From positions 1-19,356 of the forward strand of contig JAJYZY010000039.1 of NCBI GenBank assembly GCA_021799715.1: a stretch of 19,356 nucleotides of DNA, written 5' to 3'. Positions 1-7,512 of this stretch are shown piece after piece. The translations under genes were made by a program, and so were the position numbers. The notes beneath the pieces are model-generated. The model was not told the origin of the DNA. It did no database searches and saw only the letters and a program-made list of their open reading frames with translations. The first letter of the stretch is position 1; every line of letters starts with the position of its first letter. Origin of the DNA: Planctomycetota bacterium (GTDB lineage: Bacteria; Planctomycetota; Phycisphaerae; WQYP01).

Positions 1-1572
1 CTGACCTGTATCCGCAAGGCCATTAATCTGGTCAACAACTGGAACCGGAGAAGCAATTCAACCGCGGCCGCCCTGACATTCGCCGCGGTTCCGCCGGAAG
101 CGCCCGCGGTTTATGACATGCTGTGCCGTGCGGATTCCATTGGCGTATTTCAGGTGGAATCCCGCGCCCAGATGGCGATGCTGCCCCGGCTTAAGCCCAG
201 ATGTTATTACGATCTGGTCATTGAAGTGGCGCTGGTGCGTCCCGGGCCGATTCAAGGGGGCATGGTGCATCCGTATCTGCGCCGGCGCGGTGGACAGGAA
301 CCGGTGGACTATCCATCCGCGGCGGTCCGGGGCGTTCTGGAGCGCACGCTGGGCGTGCCGCTGTTTCAGGAACAGGTTATGCGGCTGGCGATGGTGGCGG
401 CAGGCTTTTCTCCGGGACAGGCTGATGAGCTGCGGCGCAGCATGGCGGCATGGAAGCGCAAGGGCAATAAACTGGCCGCTTTTGGCGAGCAAATCATCGC
501 CGGGATGCTGGCCAACGGCTATACACGGGAATTTGCCCGGCGCTGTTTTGAGCAGATCAAGGGTTTTGGCGAATACGGCTTTCCGGAATCGCATGCGGCG
601 TCGTTTGCGCTTCTGGTGTATGTGTCGGCATGGTTGAAATGTTTTTATCCGGCGGCGTTCGCGGCGGCACTGTTAAACAGCCAACCCATGGGATTTTATC
701 AGCCCGCGCAAATTGTCCGCGATGCCGGGAATCATGGTGTCAACGTATTGCCGGTGGATGTAAACCGATCACACTGGCATTGCGTGCTGGAACCGGCACC
801 GGCCAATATGGCGCATGTGGATGCCCCCTTTTATGCCGACGGGCCGGCTCTGCGGCTGGGATTGCGCATGGTGCGGGGGCTGCATCAGAGCGGTGCGGAT
901 TTAATCCGCGATGCCATTGAGCGCCATGGCCCGATGGAAACGATTTCCGAACTGCGGCGGGCCAGTCGCTGTTCGATACCGGATTTGAAAGCACTGGCGC
1001 GGGCGGATGCGTTTGGTTCAATGGGGCTGGATCGGCAGGAAGCATTATGGCACATTCGGCGGTTAAGATCGGAAGCCTTGCCCCTGCTGGATCCATTGCA
1101 TCCGATGGAACCGCGCGCCGGCCTGCCGATGATCGCCGAATCGCAAAAGGTGATAAGTGATTATCAAAGCGTGGGGTTGTCCCTGAAAGCCCATCCGATG
1201 TCTTTTGTGCGGTCGATTCTGAATCAGCGCGGCATTGTGGCCGCGAGGGAATTGGCCGATGCGGCCCGCCATCCGGATGCGGCTGCGCTGGCGGTGGCGG
1301 GGCTGGTGCTGGTGCGGCAGCGGCCCGGCACGGCATCCGGGATTTTATTTATTACCATGGAAGATGAAACCGGCACGGTGAATCTGATTGTTAAACCACG
1401 TATCTACCAGCGCTATCGCATGGACTTGCGCCATAGCACCGCCCTGGTGGTATGGGGCCGGGTGCAACGCCAGGAAAGCGTTACGCACGTAATCGTCCGG
1501 CGGGCGGTGAATCTGCGGAACATCACCCAAGCCGGCGGTGAACTGCAAAGCGTTTCACGGGATTTTCATTGA
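1..1572 (+). CDS. dnaE2: Error-prone DNA polymerase DnaE2/ImuC, C-terminal part (5' end outside window)
   Basis: The reading frame is open from base 1, so this is the last 523 codons of a protein that is usually 1,000-1,100 residues long. The fragment begins with LTCIRKA, a C-family polymerase motif. It continues through the fingers region (SIGVFQVESRAQM and LVRPGPIQGGMVHPY, about residues 46-92) and the FQEQVMRLA segment. The AAWKRKG motif near residue 150 is typical of DnaE2, where replicative DnaE1 differs. A C-terminal OB-fold (about residues 430-510, around GILFITMEDETG) would bind single-stranded DNA. The catalytic aspartates and PHP domain lie upstream of the window. The family acts with ImuA'/ImuB in SOS mutagenic lesion bypass. 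Those partners would be expected upstream and cannot be checked here. The stop is TGA at 1570-1572. Family assignment is secure. Confidence 0.95.
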   Translation: MTCIRKAINLVNNWNRRSNSTAAALTFAAVPPEAPAVYDMLCRADSIGVFQVESRAQMAMLPRLKPRCYYDLVIEVALVRPGPIQGGMVHPYLRRRGGQEPVDYPSAAVRGVLERTLGVPLFQEQVMRLAMVAAGFSPGQADELRRSMAAWKRKGNKLAAFGEQIIAGMLANGYTREFARRCFEQIKGFGEYGFPESHAASFALLVYVSAWLKCFYPAAFAAALLNSQPMGFYQPAQIVRDAGNHGVNVLPVDVNRSHWHCVLEPAPANMAHVDAPFYADGPALRLGLRMVRGLHQSGADLIRDAIERHGPMETISELRRASRCSIPDLKALARADAFGSMGLDRQEALWHIRRLRSEALPLLDPLHPMEPRAGLPMIAESQKVISDYQSVGLSLKAHPMSFVRSILNQRGIVAARELADAARHPDAAALAVAGLVLVRQRPGTASGILFITMEDETGTVNLIVKPRIYQRYRMDLRHSTALVVWGRVQRQESVTHVIVRRAVNLRNITQAGGELQSVSRDFH

Positions 1573-1629
1573 ATAAAGGCGCAAAATAAACACCATTTTC
1601 TTCATTTTTAGTCGTAGATGGCATATTTT

Positions 1630-1659
1630 TTGATAAAGTGTTACAATACTTGGTATATC
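1630..1659 (+). promoter_or_regulatory. Candidate promoter for the AbiL-like gene pair
   Basis: TTGATA (1630-1635) and TATATC (1654-1659) are separated by 18 bases in an AT-rich stretch unlike the GC-rich genes on either side. The predicted start of transcription is about 20 bases before the ATPase start codon, with AAAGG at 1673-1677 as ribosome binding site. The -10 match is modest, so this is tentative. Confidence 0.4.
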
Positions 1660-1686
1660 AGTACCCTTTGAGAAAGGCCTTAACCC

Positions 1687-3009
1687 ATGCTGCTTTCTTT
1701 TTCAGTAGAGAACTTTTATTCCTATCGAGAACGGCAGTCTCTAAGCCTGCTGGCTGAAGACCGGGAGAATTTAATAGAAAACACAACCCCCATTACGGCT
1801 CCGGCCCTGCGTGGCCATCGCGTGGTAAAGTTCGCCGGCATTTATGGTGCCAATGCATCCGGAAAAAGCAACTTTCTCCTTGCCTTAAATCGGCTTACCG
1901 AGATTATTGCAAATTCGGCCAGGGAAAGCACGGCGGCCGATCAATTACCCATCACGCCATTCCAACTCGACGACGCCTGGGCCGCAAGGCCAACGCAATT
2001 TGCCGCGACATTTGTCATTGATAACGTGGTCTACGTATATGACGTTTCACTGACCAAAGATCGCATACACTCCGAGGAACTGACGGCTTTTTCCAAATCT
2101 CACCCGCAGCGCCTTTTTAGCCGCCGCGTAGACTCCAACGGAAAAAGCCAATGGCATTTCAGCCGAACGCACTTCCGGCGCGACAAGGCCCTGGAAGGCC
2201 GAACCCGGCGTAATAGTTTGTATCTCTCGGTTGGCGCATTATTCAACCATCCACAATTGGCAATGATTTCGGAATATTTCTCACGTTGCAGCTTTCGTTC
2301 GCCCCAACTGGTTGGCACGGATTTTATTAAACTTATGTCCCGGTGTGATAGCGACGTGAAGTTCATTCGATGGGCCGCGGAGATGCTCTCCGTCGCCCAT
2401 ACGGGAATTGCCGCGTTGCGCCTGCGTCCCGTGGACACGCATGGTGGACAAGGCGGGAATGTGCAGTCGGTACTTCCTGAATCCGCCGGGGCGCAATTCC
2501 GCCGAATAAAAGAATTGCAGGTCGCTCATTTGAAATCCGACGGGCAAACGGTTTGGTGGCCGATAGGCTGGGAATCGGAGGGAACAAGACAATTGCTGAG
2601 CCTTCTTCGATCTTGGTATGACATGCTGAACACGGGTGGATTGGTGCTCGTGGACGAAATGGAGTCAAGCCTTCACCCGCTGCTCTGCCGCCGCCTGCTT
2701 ACCGTGTTCGCGGAGACCCGCTCCAGCGAACACCACGGACAATTGTTATTTACTACGCATAACGCCGCACTGCTGGATCTAAGCATTCTGCGCCGAGACC
2801 AGGTTATTCTGGCGGAAAAATCCGGCGACGGTGCGACGCAATTAATTTCCCTGCTTCACTATACGCCACGCGCCGGCGAAGCCCTTCAGAAAGGATATCT
2901 TTCGGGCAGGTACGGCGCCGTTCCTCTTTTAACGGAGTTTAAGCTTCATGGACAAAAGCCGTCGAAAGGCAATTCCGAAAAAATTACAATATCTTCAGCA
3001 AGCAACTGA
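1687..3009 (+). CDS. AAA15-family ATPase, AbiLi-like (phage defence candidate)
   Basis: This 440-residue protein is an ABC/SMC-like ATPase of the AAA15 (COG1106) type. It opens with the family signature MLLSFSVENFYSY. It has a Walker A motif GANASGKS (residues 54-61), a signature-like ESEGTRQL (296-303), a Walker B VLVDEMESSLHP (320-331) and a switch histidine in FTTHN (355-359). All key residues for ATP binding and hydrolysis are visible. The insert between Walker A and the signature (about 90-290) is family-specific. The next gene, overlapping by 62 bases, encodes an RloB-family protein. That pairing is known from the lactococcal abortive-infection system AbiL and from similar two-gene defence loci. 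The start is supported by AAAGG nine bases upstream and by alignment of the N-terminal beta strand. ATPase identity is firm; the defence role is inferred from pairing. Confidence 0.9.
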   Translation: MLLSFSVENFYSYRERQSLSLLAEDRENLIENTTPITAPALRGHRVVKFAGIYGANASGKSNFLLALNRLTEIIANSARESTAADQLPITPFQLDDAWAARPTQFAATFVIDNVVYVYDVSLTKDRIHSEELTAFSKSHPQRLFSRRVDSNGKSQWHFSRTHFRRDKALEGRTRRNSLYLSVGALFNHPQLAMISEYFSRCSFRSPQLVGTDFIKLMSRCDSDVKFIRWAAEMLSVAHTGIAALRLRPVDTHGGQGGNVQSVLPESAGAQFRRIKELQVAHLKSDGQTVWWPIGWESEGTRQLLSLLRSWYDMLNTGGLVLVDEMESSLHPLLCRRLLTVFAETRSSEHHGQLLFTTHNAALLDLSILRRDQVILAEKSGDGATQLISLLHYTPRAGEALQKGYLSGRYGAVPLLTEFKLHGQKPSKGNSEKITISSASN

Positions 3010-3613
3010 TGACCGCCAAGCTATGCCAATTATGCTCATTGTGTGCGAAGGCTCGGAAACCGAGCCGATATATTTTAATGCAGTCGCCAAGCGCCTGCGC
3101 TTAGCCGCGATTGAAGTTCGAGGGGCCAGAGGCTCCGCACCGATGACGGTCGTTCGAGATGCCGTGGATTCCATGATACAGCGCAAAACCGATGCCAATA
3201 AAAGCGCTTCGATTGCGCCTTATGACGAGGTCTGGTGCGTGTTTGATGTTGACCAGCATCCCAAACTAAAGGACGCAATTGCATTCGCGGACAAATATCA
3301 AATCGAGGTGGCACTCTCGAACCCCTGTTTTGAGTTCTGGCTTCTGTTGCATTTCGAAAGGTTTGCAAAGACCAATCAGTCGCGTAAGCAGATACGACGG
3401 GAATTGAATCGGCACATTCCGAAATATTGCAAGAGCGGCGATTACAGTACCCTGTTCTTGCCCGGCCTCGAAATCGCCGTAAAAAATGCCGCGGACATCT
3501 GGGTGGCACAATGGAGAACCCGTGCCCCCACCCCGTTGGATACTTTAGAGAAAAACCCCAGCACGCTGGTGCACCGACTCATTGCGTCTCTAAAGCAAGG
3601 CGGGCCACGCTGA
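2948..3613 (+). CDS. RloB-family protein, AbiLii-like, with Toprim-like motifs
   Basis: This 221-residue protein carries the RloB family pattern. A first strand ends in IVCEGSETEPIYF (31-43), followed by FDVDQHP (99-105), the hallmark SNPCFEFWLLLHF (124-136) and a C-terminal NPSTLVHRLIASL (203-215). The invariant Glu34 and the Asp100-x-Asp102 pair resemble the metal-binding glutamate and DxD of Toprim nucleases. I infer a Toprim-like metal-dependent nuclease effector, but this is not shown by the sequence alone. The gene starts inside the 3' end of the ATPase gene in another frame, with GGAG at 2934-2937 ten bases before the ATG, so the two are probably translationally coupled. The family is linked to AbiL-type abortive infection. 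The basic N-terminus (MDKSRRKAIPKK) may bind nucleic acid. Confidence 0.88.
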   Translation: MDKSRRKAIPKKLQYLQQATDDRQAMPIMLIVCEGSETEPIYFNAVAKRLRLAAIEVRGARGSAPMTVVRDAVDSMIQRKTDANKSASIAPYDEVWCVFDVDQHPKLKDAIAFADKYQIEVALSNPCFEFWLLLHFERFAKTNQSRKQIRRELNRHIPKYCKSGDYSTLFLPGLEIAVKNAADIWVAQWRTRAPTPLDTLEKNPSTLVHRLIASLKQGGPR

Positions 3614-3645
3614 ATCCAAGGCATTGAATTTCCAAAGCATACCGC

Positions 3646-4194
3646 TCACAACCGCCACACGCGCAACGCGATCTGTAAAATGATGTTCACCTGTATGCCC
3701 GCGGCGATGTCATCCAACAGTATGCCCCAACCAGCCGGAAGATGTTCAAGTTGCCGGCATGGCGGAAGTTTCAGCGTATCAAAGAGCCGAAAAAGGATAT
3801 AGATCGCGGCTGCGGCCAGCCACGCATGCCAAAGGCTGCCTGTGGCGGCTACAGGCAGGGGTACAAAAAGGCAAGCGACCCAATAACCGCAATATTCATC
3901 CAGCACGACGGAACCGGGGTCCTCCCGGCCAAAATAATCAATCGCCCAGGGTGATAATTGCACCGTCAAAATGCCCGCGATAACCGATCCAAGCAAACAC
4001 ACCAGCGAACGCCACGGATCAGCCAGCCTGGCCCACAACAGCATCCAGAATAAGATCGCCGGCCCCAACGTTCCCCAACTGCCCGGAGCAGGCTTAAGCA
4101 AACCCAGCCCCCCGCCGGTAATAACCCATTTTCGCCAAGACGATAACATCGGCGCGTGATTTTTTGAATCAGGGATTGATGGATCAGTGCTCAT
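3646..4194 (-). CDS. pgpA: Phosphatidylglycerophosphatase A
   Basis: PgpA removes the phosphate from phosphatidylglycerophosphate, the last step of phosphatidylglycerol synthesis at the inner membrane. The 182-residue protein has the conserved blocks of the family: GLLKPAPGSWGTL (31-43), the acidic VVLDEYCG (96-103), FDTLKLPP (138-145) and GWGILLDDIAAG (155-166). Several hydrophobic segments lie between them (about 44-56, 62-80, 104-118 and 124-137). The length is normal for the family. The start is the ATG at 4194; its ribosome binding site is weak. The gene is convergent with the RloB-like gene, 32 bases away. Its pathway partner pgsA lies on the same strand about 0.8 kb upstream, separated by an opposite-strand gene. 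Confidence 0.9.
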   Translation of the reverse strand: MSTDPSIPDSKNHAPMLSSWRKWVITGGGLGLLKPAPGSWGTLGPAILFWMLLWARLADPWRSLVCLLGSVIAGILTVQLSPWAIDYFGREDPGSVVLDEYCGYWVACLFVPLPVAATGSLWHAWLAAAAIYILFRLFDTLKLPPCRQLEHLPAGWGILLDDIAAGIQVNIILQIALRVWRL

Positions 4195-4260
4195 TTATCA
4201 ACTCGTCAACTAATACGCATCCAGTTCACATCATCCGATGCCGCCAAAAAGCATACCGCA

Positions 4261-4292
4261 TGCCCCCACTTGTGGACACTGACTTGGGGGCA
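4261..4292. repeat. Inverted repeat, 8-bp arms
   Basis: TGCCCCCA (4261-4268) and TGGGGGCA (4285-4292) are exact inverted copies around a 16-base loop. They sit between the divergent pgpA and UDG-like genes. No T-run follows on either strand, so a terminator is unlikely. An operator or leader hairpin is possible. Confidence 0.5.
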
Positions 4293-4326
4293 ACTTGCCA
4301 GGGTATTACGAAGGGGTATCATTTTT

Positions 4327-4348
4327 GCGGTAATCCGCCCGCGATCCC
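4327..4348. repeat. REP-like short hairpin with CCGCCCGCGATCCC tail (copy 1)
   Basis: GCGG-TAAT-CCGC (4327-4338) forms a small hairpin. The 14-mer CCGCCCGCGATCCC at 4335-4348 recurs exactly at 9520-9533, where it is again the right arm and flank of a GC-rich hairpin. Two copies, both intergenic, suggest a dispersed repeat. Confidence 0.4.
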
Positions 4349-4380
4349 GAAGGACCGGTTTTTTCACCTACGCCCGTCCC

Positions 4381-4396
4381 CCGGCCGATCAGCCGG
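4381..4396. repeat. Small GC-rich inverted repeat before the UDG-like gene
   Basis: CCGGC (4381-4385) and GCCGG (4392-4396) flank the 6-base loop CGATCA. The element ends 12 bases before the GGAG ribosome binding site (4409-4412) of the following gene, so it could form a leader hairpin. It is short and may be chance. Confidence 0.3.
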
Positions 4397-4417
4397 TGGT
4401 GGAAGAACGGAGTTAGT

Positions 4418-4969
4418 ATGGACCGCGCGATGCACTGGACACGATTGCTGGAAAGCGCCATAGGAAGGCCCTGTAGCGGCAGGCCATTGGTTTGCGACGG
4501 CCTACCGGATAATTCCCGCGTGATTATCATTGGTGAAAATCCCGCAACGGAAATGGAAAAGGACTGGTGGACCTATTGGAAGACGGACAGTGGATTCGAC
4601 CGCGCCGCCTTCATGCGTGACTATCAAGAGCAACGGCGGCACAAAAACAAGCGGCCTCTTTCTAACACCCGGCTGCGTTTGGAGTGGATTCGTGAGAACG
4701 GCGTTGCTGGTGTTGAAACGAATGCCTACTGCAACGAACGCCCCGACGGTGCAGGAAAGGGCGTAGGGAACTACGCCGTGCTCGATCTGCTTATTCGTAA
4801 TATGCCGCAGCTTGTCGCTGTTGTCGCGCATGGAAGTGTCGCAAAGGCATTTGCATCCGGGTACCAATTTCCCGGCAACGTAAAGGAGCTGTTCGAGCTG
4901 CGGCATTTTCGGATGGAAAGCAGAGCGGAGATTGACCGCGTCTGTGCGAAAATCAACGCGATCCGTTGA
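4418..4969 (+). CDS. Uracil-DNA-glycosylase-like superfamily protein, divergent
   Basis: The 183-residue product is not a standard annotated enzyme, but its layout fits the uracil-DNA glycosylase fold. A first strand leads into the active-site-like loop VIIIGENPATEM (35-46), compared with the GxNPG/GEQPG type of loop in the superfamily. A second strand is VETNAYCNERPDG (99-111). A third strand and helix is VAVVAHGSVAKAF (134-146). A late histidine segment, LRHFRM (161-166), stands where family members have their HP-S loop. The catalytic residues of family 1-5 enzymes cannot be assigned with confidence, so activity could be base excision, or lost. GGAG at 4409-4412 supports the ATG at 4418; ATG at 4430 is an alternative. 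The gene lies on the strand opposite to pgpA and pgsA, which suggests it was inserted there. The fold call is moderately sure; the function is open. Confidence 0.7.
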   Translation: MDRAMHWTRLLESAIGRPCSGRPLVCDGLPDNSRVIIIGENPATEMEKDWWTYWKTDSGFDRAAFMRDYQEQRRHKNKRPLSNTRLRLEWIRENGVAGVETNAYCNERPDGAGKGVGNYAVLDLLIRNMPQLVAVVAHGSVAKAFASGYQFPGNVKELFELRHFRMESRAEIDRVCAKINAIR

Positions 4970-4988
4970 AACGATCAGGCCAACGGGA

Positions 4989-5630
4989 TCAGGCATCTAT
5001 AATACGCCACGCTTTGGAGATATATTGCCATGCGGATGCGACCGTGACAATCAGTGTGGCCCAGATGGCGATATTCCGCGCCCAGCGGAACGCCGTCAAC
5101 ACGCTCTGATCCTGGATTTCATAGATTAACGCCAGATACACCAATACACCGATCACCGCGGCGCATTGGACGATCATTTTAACTTTGCCCGTCCACATGG
5201 CGCGAAAATCAATTCCCCGCGATTCCGCCAATCCACGAATGCCCGTCACCAGAAACTCCCGGGCAATCAGCACCACCGCCATCCATGGAGCCACACCGGT
5301 AAGCTCGTATCTCGACACCGCGGGCATCAGGGTTAAATGCGGCAGCATCAGCGCCGGAGCGGAGAAAAAAACAAATGCCCCGCAGATCAGAATTTTATCG
5401 GCAAACGGGTCAACCACGCGGCCAAAGGCGCTTTCCACTTTCCATGATCGGGCCAGATAGCCGTCCAGCGCATCACTGGCTACCGCGAGCAGAAATATAA
5501 CCAGAGCTATCCACATGCACAGAGAAATATTCCGCTGATGATTGGCAAAATTGATGGCGATGAAAAATAGCGCCGTGAGCAAGAGTCGGCTTAATGTTAT
5601 CAAATTTGGAATTTGCCGGTACATATTCAT
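4989..5630 (-). CDS. pgsA: CDP-diacylglycerol--glycerol-3-phosphate 3-phosphatidyltransferase
   Basis: PgsA joins CDP-diacylglycerol and glycerol-3-phosphate to make phosphatidylglycerophosphate in the inner membrane, the committed step to phosphatidylglycerol and the substrate of PgpA. The complete CDP-alcohol phosphotransferase motif is visible: D53-x2-D56-G57-x2-A60-R61-x8-G70-x3-D74-x3-D78 (SDALDGYLAR ... GRVVDPFAD). It is preceded by the usual PNLITLSRLL start and followed by hydrophobic helices up to residue 213. I chose the ATG at 5630, which gives a normal short N-terminus. A GTG at 5642 would add four residues, and an ATG at 5624 is also possible. The gene is downstream of rimO on the same strand with a 214-base gap that holds a hairpin. 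Confidence 0.93.
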   Translation of the reverse strand: MNMYRQIPNLITLSRLLLTALFFIAINFANHQRNISLCMWIALVIFLLAVASDALDGYLARSWKVESAFGRVVDPFADKILICGAFVFFSAPALMLPHLTLMPAVSRYELTGVAPWMAVVLIAREFLVTGIRGLAESRGIDFRAMWTGKVKMIVQCAAVIGVLVYLALIYEIQDQSVLTAFRWARNIAIWATLIVTVASAWQYISKAWRIIDA

Positions 5631-5723
5631 TCGCGCCTGCACGGAACCACCGGGCCGTCAGCCCATGGATATTGTACGCCATGATCGGGCAAATCACAGC
5701 AAATATTGCCTAGGCCATGGATG

Positions 5724-5750
5724 TTGCGCCATGTTGTTACATGGCGGCAA
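5724..5750. repeat. Strong hairpin between rimO and pgsA
   Basis: CGCCATGT (5727-5734), loop TGTT (5735-5738) and ACATGGCG (5739-5746) form a perfect 8-bp stem. TTG/CAA pairs at 5724-5726 and 5748-5750 extend it past one bulged G (5747). In the minus-strand transcript it lies about 120 bases after the rimO stop codon. No U-run follows, so it looks more like an mRNA-stability or processing hairpin than an intrinsic terminator. Confidence 0.55.
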
Positions 5751-5844
5751 TTGGCGCATCGTGTTCCTATTGATCATTAATACGCAACGGACTTCCATCG
5801 TAGTGCGCGGGGATGATGGCCTTAACGCTTCGCAGGACGGCCGG

Positions 5845-7350
5845 CTATTGGGCATCGGCGGAAAATACCGGCAGACTTACCGGCTTATGCCGCGAACGGA
5901 CTTTTTTATAGGCGATCGGCTTGGCAATCAGATCGTAATGTTTCCAATCTTCAATTTCCGCCTGAATTAAATCTCCCGGCGTGGCATGAATGTCGTGCAG
6001 CAGCACCTGCGCGTCAATATCCGGGGCCTGACCGGCATGACGCCCCACCGCCGTGCGGAGCCTTTTGTCCGCGGCATCAATCAGCACGGCAACGGTCTTT
6101 CCGATCTGCGCTGAATTTACCTTGAAGACCACTTCTTGTTGTGCCAGCATGATTTCCTCGCGCCGGCGACGGGATACCTCCGCGGGGACAGCATTGGTTT
6201 TCCACAGCCGCCCCGCCGGTGTTTCCGGTTCCGGGGAATATTCAAAAACCCCCAGACAGTCAAATTCAAAGGCCTTTACAAACTCCACCAATTCTTTGTG
6301 CTGCGTGTCGGTTTCACCAGGAAAGCCGCTGATGAATGTCGTGCGAATACTGATGCCGGGAATCCACTTGCGCAGCTTTTCCAGCAATGTTGTTATCTGC
6401 CGCCGGGACGTTTTGCGCCGCATGGTATGCAGAATATCATCGTTAATATGTTGCAGGGGCATATCGATATACTTGACCCATCGTCCCGCATCGGCCAGGG
6501 CTTTGATCATGTCATCGGTGAAACAACTGGGGTAGGCGTACATCAGGCGAATCCAGCCGGCACCGTCAAGTTTATCCAGTGCTTTAATCAGACCGGTCAA
6601 GCCTTCGCCGGGCGCATCATAACCAATATCCGTGCCGTAACTTGTGGTATCCTGCCCGATAAGATTGAGTTCAAAAGCGCCGTCCGCGATCAGTTCGCGT
6701 GCTTCATTCACAATATCCGCAAGTGGTTTACTTCGCATGCGGCCGCGGATACTGGGAATTGTGCAAAATGTGCACCCCTGATTGCACCCTTCGGAAATAC
6801 GCAAATAGCCGTAATGGCGAGGCGTCAGACGCAAACGGCCCGCATCGGATTCAAAATAACCGACCTTGCTGCGGTCATGGCGATGAATCATCTGCGTTAC
6901 CGGATGAAACGTTCCCATATCCGCGTCGGTGGCTTCGGCGGTTGATCCGCGCACCGCGGTAACAATATTTTCGCGATCAAATACGCCCACCAGTGCGTCT
7001 ATTCCCGGCGCTTCATCCAATAACTGGGAGCGCTGGCGCTGCACCAGACATCCCGCGACAATCACACGCTTTTGCCGCCCTCTTTTTTGCGCTCTAATTT
7101 TCTCATCCATTGCCTCGTTAATAACTTCTAACGCCTCGGTCTTGCTGGCCTCCAGAAAACCGCAAGTGTTAATCACAATGGCATCGGCGGCCGCGTGATC
7201 ATCGGTGATGGCGATGCCATCGGCGGCCAAGAGTCCCAACATGCGCTCGCTGTCTATGAGATTTTTAGGGCAGCCTAAAGAAACCAGCGCCACCCGCCTT
7301 ACCGGCGGCGGCAATTTGGTGCTTGCGGTTATTTTATTTCGTCCAGCCAT
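5845..7350 (-). CDS. rimO: Ribosomal protein S12 methylthiotransferase RimO
   Basis: RimO is a radical-SAM enzyme that adds a methylthio group to an aspartate of ribosomal protein S12. The N-terminal UPF0004 domain starts at SLGCPKNLIDSE with the three cluster-binding cysteines C27, C63 (NTCGF) and C101 (AGCLV). The radical-SAM cluster motif is CNQGCTFC (C189, C193, C196), followed by IPSIRGRMRSKP. LIGQDTTSYG and the MRRKTSRRQ segment are also family hallmarks; the SLGCPKN start and TIPSIRGR distinguish RimO from MiaB. A C-terminal TRAM-like domain occupies about residues 405-470. At 501 residues it is longer than the usual 440 or so, through an N-terminal lysine/proline-rich tail and about 30 C-terminal residues rich in basic amino acids. 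It lies 162 bases after pepA and is probably co-transcribed with it. Confidence 0.96.
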   Translation of the reverse strand: MAGRNKITASTKLPPPVRRVALVSLGCPKNLIDSERMLGLLAADGIAITDDHAAADAIVINTCGFLEASKTEALEVINEAMDEKIRAQKRGRQKRVIVAGCLVQRQRSQLLDEAPGIDALVGVFDRENIVTAVRGSTAEATDADMGTFHPVTQMIHRHDRSKVGYFESDAGRLRLTPRHYGYLRISEGCNQGCTFCTIPSIRGRMRSKPLADIVNEARELIADGAFELNLIGQDTTSYGTDIGYDAPGEGLTGLIKALDKLDGAGWIRLMYAYPSCFTDDMIKALADAGRWVKYIDMPLQHINDDILHTMRRKTSRRQITTLLEKLRKWIPGISIRTTFISGFPGETDTQHKELVEFVKAFEFDCLGVFEYSPEPETPAGRLWKTNAVPAEVSRRRREEIMLAQQEVVFKVNSAQIGKTVAVLIDAADKRLRTAVGRHAGQAPDIDAQVLLHDIHATPGDLIQAEIEDWKHYDLIAKPIAYKKVRSRHKPVSLPVFSADAQ

Positions 7351-7512
7351 CGTGTTATCACATTATCCATAATCAGGAAAATCAGCCTAACTGCGAATGC
7401 TGAACAATAGCAGAAATCAGGCGGAATAACCAGTGGAACAATGGATGAACGCGATTCTCTGCGTGACAATATCTTTGGGCAATTGTCGGATTGCGGCATG
7501 ACCGTCCGTTTA

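Noticed and set aside
740..1336. Long minus-strand open frame inside dnaE2
   Set aside because: It is the antisense shadow of a GC-rich gene; its product is low-complexity and rich in Pro, Ala and Arg, while the plus frame matches DnaE2 throughout.
1573..1686. SOS (LexA) box before the AbiL-like genes or after dnaE2
   Set aside because: I found no convincing inverted operator; lineage-specific LexA motifs vary and none could be supported here.
6136..6945. 269-codon plus-strand open frame opposite rimO
   Set aside because: The minus strand encodes RimO with all six cluster cysteines, and the plus-strand product shows no family features.
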